Assembly: GCF_000003855.2 (NCBI RefSeq)
Contig: NW_003101678.1
Location: forward strand, 62,001 to 126,000
Reading direction: 5' to 3'
Length of the DNA stretch: 64,000 bases
Source of the DNA: Blastomyces gilchristii SLH14081
Lineage: Eukaryota; Ascomycota; Eurotiomycetes; Onygenales; Ajellomycetaceae
Part shown: piece by piece, positions 47,030 to 59,000 of the stretch
Layout: every line of letters begins with the position of its first letter
Position numbering within the stretch: position 1 is the stretch's first letter
The notes under the pieces: generated by a model
Told to the model about the DNA's origin: nothing
Seen by the model: the letters and a program-made list of their open reading frames with translations, nothing else
The model's database searches: none
Program-made: the position numbers and the translations under genes

Positions 47030-50000
47030 GCCTGGCCGTAGTACGTTTCTGCTTTCCTTCTTTCTTTTCGTTCTTTCTTTTTTACTTTTATCACTCTCTT
47101 GCGCGAGCTAGTATGACAGTGGCATTCGATCCTTAAACACCTCCTCCGGTAACGTAAAGGAGGAAAAAAAAAAAAAAAATTGTTTGAAGATCCAACTTCA
47201 CACCGCACATCCCATTGCTAGATTTCATTCAGCGCGGCCATGACCATTCACTCTGAATAGCCCAGATTGTCTATTTTCTGGCTAGATCCAGGATCCCTGT
47301 GTCCTGGGGGAAGACCTAGAGATCGGGAGAAAAATGGATGATATGGGGTGAAAAAGATAAACCCAAACTGGAGGTGTTGGAAGTGAACATACAGTCTTCA
47401 TACATATCAACTACTGCGTGGGTGCTGCCACTTGAACTTTTACGAGTTTATATATTCAACAACTCCGTGCCATACACGGAAAAAAACATAAAGCTAAGGT
47501 TCATTGGCGATTGAAACGAACCTCACACGACCCCTTTCGCTGGTCCTCCTTCTTGTTGTGGGTGAGAGTTCTACACTCGAACTGGAGGGCGAGAACATAA
47601 GCACTCCCAGCTTTAACGGTTGCATCGGCCTTGTATATATCCGGACAAACCTACATATACACTACTGCTAGCCATATACAAATTGGAAGACTTTTGCTGA
47701 CTAGGTGAATCACACAGAATGGCTGGGTCAAAGTGGGTTGAATGCGCATGTCAAGTGGCTAGGGTGTAACATTCAACGCATGGAAACGAAAACAATAATA
47801 TATCAGCCAGCCGCTCCCGCTTGCCATCTATATAGCTGCGATGCCAGTAGCATGAGAATCTGTCAGCCCTTATGCATCCTGTTCCACACAACTAGTGATG
47901 CTGATGCTGACATGGCCATCACCTAAAGATAACATAATTGCTCGCATCAACGAGGAAGGAAACATTCCTGCTATCTTTCTTCAGAACAACCAATAGCAAA
48001 AGGTTGAAGAAACAACGAAAGACTTCATCGCGATGTGATTGGAGTTTAATTCAAATTTCCACGCATCAATTCCTCAGGAAGCGATTTTTGCAAGCTGCTG
48101 GATTGAATGATCCTAATTCACAACACTGAGGGGTAGATGGCCGAGTGATCCATGGATATCTTTTCCCATCATTGAGTCATAGACACCCGGCGAAGAGCCT
48201 GATAGGCATGTCTATCTAGACTATACATAAGCCATGATGCGCAACTTGGCTTCGAGCTAATGGAGTTTGCTGCTAACTATATAAACCGTACAAGAACATG
48301 CGGACATTTAGAGGATGGCGACACACTCACACCCCTCTACATAGCATGATGTATCGCATCCATCGCATGAGACACCAGGCCCTGGTTGCGTCTTCTGTGC
48401 GTGACAAGGCCTTCAATATAGGGTCATTTACTCAGGCCATCAATTATGTGTATAAGCTTGTCATTGCTACTGATTAACTTGAAGTTGGGCCTATTCAGTC
48501 TGTTTCATGTGAATATGGGGACAATGGCCGCGGGCTGCAGGATAGGAAAACCTAGCCTTGTCCAGGTGAGCCGGGTTCTGATTGAGAATATAAGTTCTAC
48601 TGTATTTAAGGAGTATGAAAGTCTTATACATGCTGTTGCAGACATTGCTACAACAAACAAGCTATTGGACTACAGGGGATCAGAGAGAAGGCCCTATAGA
48701 TAACTCTTAAGGTGAGCCAGTTCTTCTTGTTACTCCATACCATGATTTAATAAACATAGCTAAAGGGGATTGCTGTTATCTTGGATAGTGAATGACGAGA
48801 CTATGATGTGTGCAAGTGATTCTGCTAGAAGGGGAAGAATATCAAGTTTCTCACCCAACAACAAATCTACAACAATGCCTTATATCATGATCATCTCTCG
48901 GTCTCTAGCATCTATCCCATATTCACAATTCCTTTCATACTGAGTCTGAGTTCTGTCCTGATCACACTGCTGCTCTCAGATGATTCAGTTATGGCTAACA
49001 AGCTTTAGACGACAATCAGCCTTGGGACATTTGCACATTTACATACATACCGCAGAAGAAACCCAGAGTGGCCCGGCAGCATCATTATCTTCCAATACCG
49101 GCTCGCGGAAAAAGACTGGCAATAACAGGCACGGGTCCATCAGCGGCGACAGCAGCGGGTGTGCAGCCTAGGTTTGAACATATCAATGTACCCTCCCTCC
49201 CTCAACGCCAGCCGCTTATATAAACTGACTTGTGCTCACAAGTATTGCAGGGGATCTTTCGCAGCCCTTGTGGCTCTGGTTTAGAGTCTAATTGGTTTGG
49301 GTATTTGACACTCAATCCTACTTCGATCCATCTCGTCCAAATTCTCCCCGTTGAAAAGCAGAGAATCCTAGACATCAGATTCTACCGTCGACAGTGCATT
49401 AAACACACACGCATCCCTGATTTTCCTACCAAGAAGGGGGTTTTTGAGGAAGAGGAAGAGCTACTTGCACTGGAGAGTTGGACCCCAGGAAAAACAACAA
49501 TGTAATGGGCCCCTTCCTCACAGTAGATGACCACAACGAACAGATGTTACACGATAAAATTGTTCTTCAGCGATGAATACAACAGATTTCACCACTCCTA
49601 GAATGAAGCTGGGGTATGCAAACCATTTTCAAGGATGCTAATACATCCCGTATTTTTCTGACGTGTTAGCAAAGACAGTAATGGGCCCCAGCTGGTTTCC
49701 TTGCTACTGAACTGATCGAAAGGAGGTTCAACGCATTCGATGAGATGAAATGAACGTAGATGAGAAGCAAGTTTAGAATCGATGGCGGCGATCCCAGGCA
49801 TTTCTTCCATCCATCTATATCAAAACTGATAAATAAAGGGCAGGGAGCCCCGCCATAAAATGCGTCAAATGAATGTACGGTGCTGGATATCACTATCATG
49901 ACGTGCAGCCGTGCAAGTTTTGATGGTGATTATGATGAGATTTTCTCTCGTCGTGCCCATTAAAACTTCAATGAAATTTGCAAATCCGACCATGCAGATA

Positions 50001-50250
50001 GATGGTCCAGCTCCCAACAATCCAGAAACATGAACATATGTTTCTGAAGAAGGGATAGATAGAAAATCATATTGACTGAACGGGAATCACAATCAATATG
50101 GGCCGTGTAGACGTTTGGTTGGCTGGAATGAGATGAGTCTATGGTCATCTATCTGGACAAGCTCAACCAGTGAACAGGACGCATATTATCTATCATCTTG
50201 TGCTCTCCATCAGCCATCCTGCATATCCATCAGCAGCACCCAGGGCTATT
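47030..50250. other. Gene-poor stretch of normal composition
   Basis: More than 3 kb with only short open frames (under 95 codons). I checked the longest ones (for example plus 48446-48703, 48980-49171, 49230-49505; minus 49598-49810) and recognised no domain. A (T)n/(A)n run lies near 47165-47179. Composition is not RIP-like. It may hold decayed single-copy genes or non-coding transcripts; nothing can be named. Confidence 0.45.
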
Positions 50251-50256
50251 CCATCC

Positions 50257-50349
50257 CTAATACAAGTTCCTCAAGAAGGTAGGCAGATCGGCAGCAGCAT
50301 CCAGACCCAGTAACTTCAAAGCCGCAACCGAAACTGCAGGTGACGGGAC
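50257..50349 (-). pseudogene. Possible orphan terminal exon
   Basis: On the minus strand a candidate intron end (tgacttttcatgcag) precedes 93 bases open to a TAG stop, reading VPSPAVSVAALKLLGLDAAA and ending LPTFLRNLY. The segment upstream of the candidate intron (about 50395-50480) is also open in one frame but does not join in phase with certainty, and no start or domain follows. It could be the tail of a gene truncated near the copia element, or chance. Confidence 0.2.
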
Positions 50350-50857
50350 CTGCATGAAAAGTCATAAGTTAAGTATGATCTGAGCATACTACGATTTCCC
50401 GCCGGTCTGCCATTGAATTTGCCAGGGACGACGTTGAATAACTAGCGCGGCCGAAGCGTCGGGGCTAAAGAATCTGCCCCATTTTAAAAGTCGTCGTTGA
50501 AACGCTATATAATATCATCACTATGGATATTATTACTGTCGAGTCCTGTGTGACTCTACCTTAATTTCTTCCTGATAGTAGCAGCGAACAAGGCATCAGC
50601 ACTGATGAGTATCCTACATACATTAGAAAGATTGGACAAACACATGCAGATTTTAACCTGCTCTGGAATGATACGCGCAGAACAATTTTATTTATCTTGA
50701 AATTTTGAATTTTGTCGGCGATGTAAAGATCTGTTATTACGTGGGAGGCAGCGGGCAGAAAACAACTGTAGGGGTTGTATTGGATCTATCTACAAAGAGG
50801 TTAATATAGTGGTAGGTCACGTGATCTAGTGGGATCGCTAACCGCAACGGCCGTAAC

Positions 50858-50957
50858 TCTTGGAGGATAACGTTGTTGTGTTGTAATCTAACTACGCGAG
50901 TTACACTAAATAGGTTGGGGTGGCACGTGACTAGGGTAGGTGTAGTAATCACCAACA
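50858..50957 (-). repeat. Copia 3' LTR, 100 bases
   Basis: Partner of 55937-56036, with about four differences. The boundary is set by the flanking gtaac and the purine tract. Confidence 0.88.
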
Positions 50958-51199
50958 CCCCCCCTTGCTACACCGTGGCCTATAAGCCGCCACCCGAGGC
51001 CTCCCCCATCCTCAAATCTTTCAAAAATGCAATAATAATTAATTACATCAATCGGACCCTGATTTCCTCATTAGGAAAGGCGTCCGTACGGCAATAACTG
51101 TAAAAATCAAGAAATACATGCAAAATCCATTGATCCGCCGTATCGTCATTACCATTCAATCATTCCTTCTTCTCAATTTCCTGAATGCCAACCCTCTTG

Positions 51200-54100
51200 A
51201 CAAATTCTTCAAATGCAGGCTTCGCCAGTGGCTTGGTGAGCCCGTCAGCTATATTCGCTGTAGAACCAACATGTTCCATCATGATTTCCCCTTTTTCAAC
51301 CAAATCGCGGAGAATATGATATCTAATCTTGATGTGGCGCGACCTTCACATTAAGGACTCTCCTTTTGCTAGATCAATTGCTCCCTTATTGTCAACTCAT
51401 AGGTGTGAGCATATTTTCACTTTTCCATCATTCATCAACCCAGCATCATATAACATATCATTCAATTAGATTATCTCACAAGCTGCCTTGCTAGCTGCAA
51501 TATATTCAGCTTCTGTGATTGATTTGGTGATAGATGTCTGTCTCTGCAACCACCATGAGATTGGTGACCTGTTAATCAATATAACATAGCCGGTAGTCAA
51601 TTTGTATTGGGGATCCGCCCCTGCCCAGTCCGAATCACAGTATGCTACAGGACTCAGGCCCACATCACCGATCTCCTTCCTGTATAATATGCCATGGTTT
51701 TTCATCTTCTTGACATAATGTAGGACATGCTTCAACACTGCCCAACATGCCTTGTGTGGACACAAGTTAAAACACGAGAGATAGTTGACCGCGAATGCCA
51801 GGTCTGGCCGGCTGCTTGAGACCAAATACTGCAATGATCTCAATCCTTGACAATATCTTGTAGCTGTAAAGTCATCATCCAATTCCCCCCCCTCATCAGG
51901 TGAGAATTCCAGTTGTATGCCGGCTGCCATCGGGGTGCCAGCTGGATTTACCTTATTCATGCTGAAATCTTCAAGGATCTCCTCAATATAACAGCTCTGT
52001 GTAACCGCTAGATCGCCATTCCTCTGGCATTTGACCTCCATCCCAAGATATGGCTTGGTCTCTTTGACATTCTTTGTCTCAAATCTCTTTGCAATCTCTC
52101 TCAATACCCAGTCTAATTGCTGTTCTTGAGGTCCCATCACTCAACAATCATCAACATGCAATGTCAGATAGATCTTGTGAACAGAGTGATATAGGAATCC
52201 ACCATCATAAGGTGATATCTTGAATCCCAATGTGGTGAGGTGTTTCATTGCTAGGAAATACCATACCCTCATGGCTTGCTTCATTTCATATAGACTCTGG
52301 CAGAGTAATCCCACCAAGCCCCCCCTGCCATGCTTAACACCTGTGGGCAGTTGCATATAGATCATCTTGTTCTGTGGTAGTATGCCATTCAAAAATGCGG
52401 ATACATAGTCAATTGATTTGACCTTTCATCCTTTGGCAGTTGATATAGTAAATAGACTGTGTGATGTAGGCCCTGATATCACTGCAGCATACAATCTTGT
52501 ATAATGAATACCCTGCTGTTGCAAGAACTCTCTAACCACCCAGTGAGCTCTAAAGTGGATGGTTTCTCCCTTATTATTGAATTTTCAATCATATACTCAT
52601 TTGCCTGTAAGAATATTCATTTCCGGGGCCTTCTCAATGACAATATATGTCTTCTTCTATTCAAATATCTTAATCTCCTTTTTCATTGCTTCATGTCAAT
52701 AGTCCCAGTCTGGGCTTCTCTTGACTTTCATCAGTGTAGTTGGTCGGTCTGTCAGAACACTTAGAACAGAATCATTCTCATTAACAGAGTCTTCAGACTC
52801 TTCATTCATGACAAGCTGTGTCTCATCATCTAGAAGATAGATTGAATCAATTGCACTCTCTAAGTTCTCATTGATAATCATCTTCAAAACATCTGGCTTT
52901 TCCTTCACTAGGTGTTATAGTAAGCAGTGCTGTCATTCTTCTCTGGCATTCAGAATGTTCAATTCATTAGGCAATTCATTGGATTCTCTCACTGTATTTA
53001 CAGGTGTATTTGCACCCATGTCAAGAGCTTCATCAAATATGACATCTCATGCAATCTCAAGACAACGTGCAACAGGATCCCACACACAATATTGATGTAA
53101 TCCTTGGTATTCAACCAGCTGCCATTCCCTGCTGTCAGTCCTATCTGCAAGCTTATTCAACACTTTCAAATTCTTCTTGTAGACCTTGCACCCCCATCTC
53201 TGTATTCAATGGACAGAAGGTTGCACCCCAGTTCACACTTCAAAAGGTGTAAGTGATGTTCCTTCCTTGCATTCAAATATCTTCATTGATGTTGAGAATG
53301 TGTTGATCATCATGATCACAGCTTGCATTGCTTCATCTCAAAGTTCTCTTTCTAATTCACTATCAAATAGTAGGCTTCACATCTTTTCTGCAACTATTCA
53401 ATTCGCGCATTTCACTGAGTCATTCAATTGTGATGTGTCAGGTGTAGTCATTTCATATGCTATTTCTTTGCTCTGGCAGTAGGTCTTAAGTTCTTGACTT
53501 TTGAACTCTCCTTCATCATCTCAGTGTAGGATTTCAACTCGATGTTGTGTAGTTGTCTCAATACTCATGATGAAGTTCATTAATCTTGCAGTAGATTCTT
53601 CCTTTCTCATTATAAGAATTGTTCACCTATAATGAGTTGCATTGTCTGTTATACTCAACCAGTAGCTTGCACCCCCTCTAGTGGGAGTGTCATTCCCGTT
53701 GAAAAGTGTTTTTCCACCCTCTGCCAGATTGATGAAGAATCTCATTGCCAGCTTGACAGCTTGTGTCATAGATGTGAAGGTTGAATATGTCATTTTTACC
53801 TGTACACAGGTCTTGCAGAATGGCAAAGCTCTGCCACCCTTTATTCTCATTTCTAGTCATGGATCTGCCGCCATTTTTGCAATATCTGCAGGATTCAGGT
53901 GTTCTAGCTTTTGATGCCATTGCATCATCATAAGTTCTATAACCTTTGTGTCATTCCTTTCAGATAGTGTCAATATTGTGTCATTACTCTTTGTCCACAG
54001 TGTATTCACAGGTTCAAAATCACCATTGAGTATAGCAAATCAGATCAAGTCTCTATATGTGACTGGTCTTTCCATCTCATAGATATCATTCTCATTTAAT

Positions 54101-55830
54101 CTTGCTGTAAATGAGAACATGCAGTCAGGAGACATAATCAACATAGCATGATTATTCTCATATATCAACTGCTTATAGGTATAACCCTGACATACAAGCT
54201 TACTCATACTCATGAGGTTCACTTCTAACTTCAGGACATAGTGGACATCATTTAATAGCATATCTGCTTCTTCCACTGAAATCTTCATATCTTCTATAGC
54301 TGCAGCAGGGACCATCATTCCATCTGTCATTTTCAACATCACTTTCATCTTCTGAGGTTTTGCCACAACAAGATCCCTGTGGGGTGTGGTGTGGGCGCCT
54401 GATTCAGAGTCTAGAATCCAGGTATCTTTTCCTGTCTGGTCACTTGCATAGGCCTTTTCTTTGATGCAAAATACTTGCTTTATGATGTTGTGAATAGAAG
54501 CAGCATCTGTATTCTCTGCATTCTTGTCTTTATCCTTGTTTCTATTTGTATTGGAGTTTGAAGAACATTTCTCAGAGTATTTCTTTCAACAGTCAGTCTG
54601 AATATGATCAACCTTTTGACAATGATAGCAGGTCCTCACATCATTACTTCTACATTCAGATTTGAATTCAGTGTTCTTGTTCTTGTCATTGTCTTTCTCT
54701 TTGTCCTTGCCTTTCTTATCCTTATCTTACACATTGTTGATAGGATTTCTAGACACATCAGTATTTGCTTCATTCACAGCAGAGAGCTGTAAAAGAATAT
54801 CATGACACAGGCTCATAAAATCATCCTCTAAGGATTGAGTATTATCTTTGTCAATTTGATTCATTCAATTCCTTATGAATGAGGCTCAATCTCTGTTGAC
54901 TTCTGTAAGCAGTCTGTCAAAAAACATGACATCCGGGATCTCATATTCTAGACAGATATAATCAGTCCTTATGGCAATCAGATGTTCAATGAAAGCTCTG
55001 TCAGATTCTTTGCTTTTGAAGATCATTTCAATAAGCTCTTCAAACAAACAAGTCCTGTGTACAGCAGGCCTCTCAGAAAAGTTATCCTCTATGATAGTTC
55101 ATAGAGCATAAGCTGATAATTTGAACTTCTTGAGTATAGTGAAATGAGCCTTAGCCTGCAGAGCAATTGCAGATCACATGTAATTATATAATCAAAGATT
55201 GCATTCTTTTCAGAAATATTGCATGTTCATAGTGACATTCTCATCAAGACTATTATCTTCAAGAATATCATCAGTTTCAGACTGCTCTGCAGTCAAAAGA
55301 ATTTCCTCTCTTCACATTGAGTAGTTAATGAATTCAGTGAGGATAATCAGTCTTTTGATGAGTCTTACTTAGCTTCTGAATTCTTCAAGGACTTTCATTA
55401 TGACAGATGTCTTCTCTTTTCATTGAAGATATTCTGCCAGGTCTGCTTCCATCTCATCACCTGCAGGGTCACCTCTACTGATCTTCATTCACTCAACCTC
55501 ATGCTGAAGTCTTGTAATTTCTAGTCTCATGTGAGTCTTCTCACTCACTGAGCTATTGTCATTCCAGTCACTTGGGCCTCTCACATTGCCTGATATCTCA
55601 CTGATGATGCCTTCAACTGGGTCTTCATATACATTGAACTTGTCAGACTGTTCTTCTGTGATGGTTTTGTCCGGCTCAAACACCCCAGGAGCTGCCTTCT
55701 GATTCATTATTGATGTTGACAGTGATCTGTGATCTTGCATTTGCTGCTCTGGTGTTTTCTTGTTTTTCCATCTTGGAGACATGTATTCTTTTGTTAAGTC
55801 AGGTGTCCCCCCGGATCTTAGATTAATCAT
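51200..55830 (-). pseudogene. Copia gag-pol polyprotein remnant
   Basis: Start at ATG 55830 (MINLRSGGTPDLTKEYM). Gag ends with the zinc knuckle CYHCQKVDHIQTDC (about 54640-54595). Protease: TWILDSGAHTT (about 54425-54393). Integrase: the zinc-binding part HQKLEHLNPADIAKMA then LPFCKTC (about 53910-53800), with the core beyond. Reverse transcriptase: NGILPQNKMIYMQLPTGV, QSLYEMKQAMRVWY and LHVDDC (52392-52141), where LHVDD is the family YVDD box. RNase H: AYCDSDWAGADPQYKLTTGY and SITEAEYIAASKA (about 51655-51480). Stops and codon changes are scattered, often TGA for Trp; damage is milder than in the AT-rich block. It is probably not functional. Confidence 0.85.
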
Positions 55831-55923
55831 GGGTTCAATCACTCAATAAATCATCTAGGCATGCTTGTAACGATGTGTGGAGATGTCAATTGCACATTAT
55901 TTTACAGCTTTTCATTGTGTAGA

Positions 55924-55936
55924 GGGCTTCATAACC
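55924..55936 (-). other. Copia primer-binding site (half initiator tRNA-Met)
   Basis: Minus strand GGTTATGAAGCCC lies directly after the 5' LTR. It matches the complement of the tRNA-iMet anticodon stem-loop apart from one extra base. Known copia and Ty5 elements prime from an iMet half-tRNA, so this is a reasoned match. Confidence 0.6.
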
Positions 55937-56036
55937 TCTTGAAGGATAACATTGTTGTGTTGTAATCTAACTACGTGAGTTACACTAAATAGGTTGGGGT
56001 GGCACGTGACTAGGGTAGGTGTAGTAATCACCAACA
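55937..56036 (-). repeat. Copia 5' LTR, 100 bases
   Basis: See partner at 50858-50957. Followed on the plus strand by the target duplication gtaac at 56037-56041. Confidence 0.88.
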
Positions 56037-56041
56037 GTAAC

Positions 56042-56215
56042 GGCCAACAACAACAAGGCTACGTTACGTAAGCCCTATCAGCCCCTGTTGGACAGGCGCC
56101 TATCCCGCGTGACCCACACAACATCCATAGATTAGCGCTAGCTACGGAGGGCGCTACCAAAAGAATTGCGCCGGCAAAAAGACAGCTAGACAGTGCCACA
56201 AATCTTGGCAGAAAT
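56042..56215. other. Short normal-composition flank before the AT-rich block
   Basis: Keeps CpG-rich text (ggcgcctatcccgcgtg, gcgctagctacgg) up to about 56,200, then changes within a few tens of bases to AT-rich, CpG-free sequence. No gene. Confidence 0.6.
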
Positions 56216-56681
56216 TCACACTGTAATTTATACTGAATATTCAGTTCTTGATTATTTCATTGTCTTCACTGTCATTCAACACATAATATGCTCTACAATC
56301 TACTTCTTTTTAATGTGTACTCTATAATCTGCCTGTCAATCTCATCTCATAGTCAGATGAGTATTTTATTTCTTCATCTGCTTATACTGTTTTTCTTCTC
56401 TATATTTATTATCACTTTTTAACTTTCTAATCTTTTAAATATGCAAAGAAATTCACTCAATTCATATCTATACATTTTCTTATGATAAATTCTTTCATGT
56501 CTGCTTTTATACTCTAACTGCTTTTATACAGTTTTTAAAAGCTTTATTTTTTATTATTCTGTGCTTTATTCAAAATCAAGCTGTTTTAATTGCATTAAAT
56601 TAGATGAATTTTCATATTAAAACAGCTATTAAATCTCTTGAATATTATATATATAATATTGAATATAGTGATTATATAAAG
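56216..56681. other. AT-rich, RIP-like sequence
   Basis: No open frame or recognisable repeat; it leads to the left target duplication of LINE fragment C. Confidence 0.5.
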
Positions 56682-57223
56682 AAGTTTTATTCTCTGATAG
56701 TCAAGCTGCTTTAAAAAGACTTAGAAATAGTTAAATTTATAATAATTAAATGAATCTTAAACTGATTTTAAATTCTGTTATGAAAATTTAAAAGAGAAGA
56801 ATATTAAAAATAATAATTCATCTACACTAAGTTTCTACTCATATAAATATTTATGACATTGAATTGACTGATTTAACTGCAAAAAAAGGTTCAGAATTAA
56901 GCAGATTTATTTAAAAAACAGTGTTGTAATCTTTTATAAACAGAAAGATAAAAGAATCTTATTTAAATAAGTGAAATAAAAGCTGACAAAATCAAAAGAA
57001 GAGTATATATTATTCAAGATTTAAAACAAAATCTAAGTGAAAATCTTGTTTAATAAAATATAAAAATAAAATATTCTCATTTATAATTCAGCTGAAACTA
57101 GAACATGATTATTTCAAATCTTATATATAAAGATTTAACAATAGATTTGACTCAACAGAATGCTCACTTGGTAATTTAAATGAAAATTCTGAGTATATTA
57201 TAATGTATTATGTATTATATAAT

Positions 57224-57729
57224 TAGACTGACCGTGTGACCGTGTCTGAGACCAGGATCAGATTTTTTAATAGTTTCATTACCAATTCAACTGATCTCAT
57301 TACACAGTTTTAACATTAGATAGTAGTCTTATACTGTCTCAGTGAGACTTACTGTCTACTCTTGTCACATTTTTCAAATGAGATCATGATTTTCACTTCT
57401 CAATTTAAATTATTTTTATTACTTTAAATGACTTTAAATCTCATTTAAGTGTTATCAAAAAGTGTTACTTTTTAAAAAATTAAAAATAGTCTAAAAAAAA
57501 CCTTAAAATGTCTAAAAATAGTAACTTTATATCAAGAATAAGACTAAATAAAATCAAATAAAATCACTTTCTTATTTTTTTCAAGTCATGATTTTATTTT
57601 AAGATCTGATATATAGTCACTTTGCATGTTTTTTTAATGACTAGTCTCAGCAGAATTCACACTAAGAAATGTATGAGATCAGATTAAATGAGATTAAATG
57701 TGAAATTCATAATCTCAATGACTAGTCTA
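57224..57729 (+). mobile_element. hAT-like MITE, copy 3 (complete)
   Basis: 506 bases, same orientation as 6026-6530, from TAGACTGACCG to ACTAGTCTA. More RIP-decayed than copy 2. No matching 8-base duplication was found, because the right side abuts another copy. Confidence 0.8.
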
Positions 57730-58337
57730 ATAAGAGTAGATAGTAAGTCTTACTGAGACAGTATGAGACTACTATCTAATGTTAAAATCATGTAATGAGA
57801 TTAGTTGAATTGATAATAAGATCAGTAAATATTCTGATTCTGATTTCAGATATAATTACATGATCAGTCTAATTTGATTTGATCTCATATATTTCTTAGT
57901 GTGAATCTTACTGAGACTAATTATTAAAAAAACATGCAAAGTAACTATATATCAAATCTTAAAATGAAATCATGACTTAGAAAAAATAAGAAAGTGATCT
58001 CATTTGATTTCATTTAATCTTATTCTTGATATAAAGTTACTATTTTTAGACATTTTAAGGTTTTTTTTAGCTTATTTTTAATTTTTTAAAAAGTAACACT
58101 TTTTGATAACACTCAAATGAGATTTAAAGTTATTTAAAGAAATAAAAATAATTTAAATTAAGAAGTCAAAATCATGATCTTATTTGAAAAATATGATAAG
58201 AGTAAATAGTAAGTCTCACTGAAATAGTATAAGATTACTATATAATCTTAAAACTGTGTAATGAGATCAGTTGAATTGATAATAAGACTATTAAATATTC
58301 TAGTTCTGATCTCAGATATAATTACACAGTTAGTTTA
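57730..58337 (-). mobile_element. hAT-like MITE copies 4 and 5 (rearranged)
   Basis: 57730-57870 is the last 140 bases of a reversed copy, ending CAGTCTA. 57871-58337 is a further reversed copy lacking about its first 40 bases and ending AGTTAGTTTA. With copy 3 they form a head-to-head mosaic. Unequal exchange or a deletion after nested insertion would explain it. Confidence 0.7.
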
Positions 58338-58848
58338 ATTATAATCTCTCTTTACTTTTTCTTTTCTATTCTTTTTTTATCTACTTATTTAATGTGTCTA
58401 TCTTTAAGACTTTATTCTCTTTTCTTTTATCTTGTTATTTCTGAATAATTTCAAAGTATCAAAAGGTGTTAAAATACTATAATTTATAAATAGTTTTTAT
58501 ATTCTAAGCTAAAATTTTCTCATTTTACATATCTAAAATTGATAAATGTATAATAGTTAGCTTTATAGATATTAGAAAAACTTTAAGAACTAAAAGTTTT
58601 CAGGTAAATATTATAGTCTCTGACTGTATACATCTATAATAAAAGAATAATAATAATAATAATAATAAGTTTTATTCTTTTATATAATAATATTTAAATA
58701 ATTAATTTAATACTCTTTTGTAAAGAAAAATAGCTTTGATAAAAGAATTTAAACTTGATAATAATATTAATCAATTTCACTATTTTTACTATGAAATAGT
58801 TTGTCTGTAGTTTTTTTAAACTTTTATATTAATTTTTGACCTGGCTGT

Positions 58849-59000
58849 TAGACTGGCCGGTGAGATCATGAATTTCATATTTAATCTCATTTAGTCTGAT
58901 CTTATACATTTCTTAGCATGAGTCTCACCAGAATCAAGTCTCAAAAAAATCTGAAAATGAATTATTTCTGAGAGAAATGATGTGAAAAATGATCAGATTT
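58849..59000 (+). mobile_element. Fragment of the second hAT-like family
   Basis: Starts TAGACTGGCCGGTGAG and matches 25478-25619 in reverse orientation for about 140 bases. The other end was not found. Confidence 0.55.

Larger units (their letters stand above)
50858..56036 (-). mobile_element. Ty1/copia LTR retrotransposon, structurally complete
   Basis: LTRs of 100 bases at 50858-50957 and 55937-56036 are nearly identical. The target duplication gtaac flanks them (50853-50857, 56037-56041). On the minus strand the LTR runs TGTTGGTGATT to TCCAAGA. Next to the 5' LTR is GGTTATGAAGCCC (55936-55924), which resembles the complement of the initiator-tRNA-Met anticodon arm, as used by copia and Ty5 half-tRNA priming. 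A polypurine tract AAGGGGGGG adjoins the 3' LTR (50966-50958). The order gag, protease, integrase, reverse transcriptase, RNase H is the copia order. Coding is broken by scattered point stops. Confidence 0.9.
56691..58666 (+). mobile_element. Tad1-clade LINE, copy C (3' fragment, interrupted)
   Basis: Two pieces, 56691-57223 and 58338-58666, align with copy A RNase H (from about 18,630, tctctgatagtcaagctgc) and 3' region, ending in the same (AAT)n tail. The 12-base target duplication aagttttattct flanks it (56682-56693, 58667-58678; the left copy overlaps the element start). Between the pieces lies a cluster of hAT-like copies, and about 225 bases of LINE sequence are missing at that point compared with copy A. 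Confidence 0.75.

Noticed and set aside
57216..58345. 8-base target duplication around the hAT-like cluster
   Set aside because: Flanks tatataat and attataat are only similar, and comparison with LINE copy A shows about 225 missing bases at the join.
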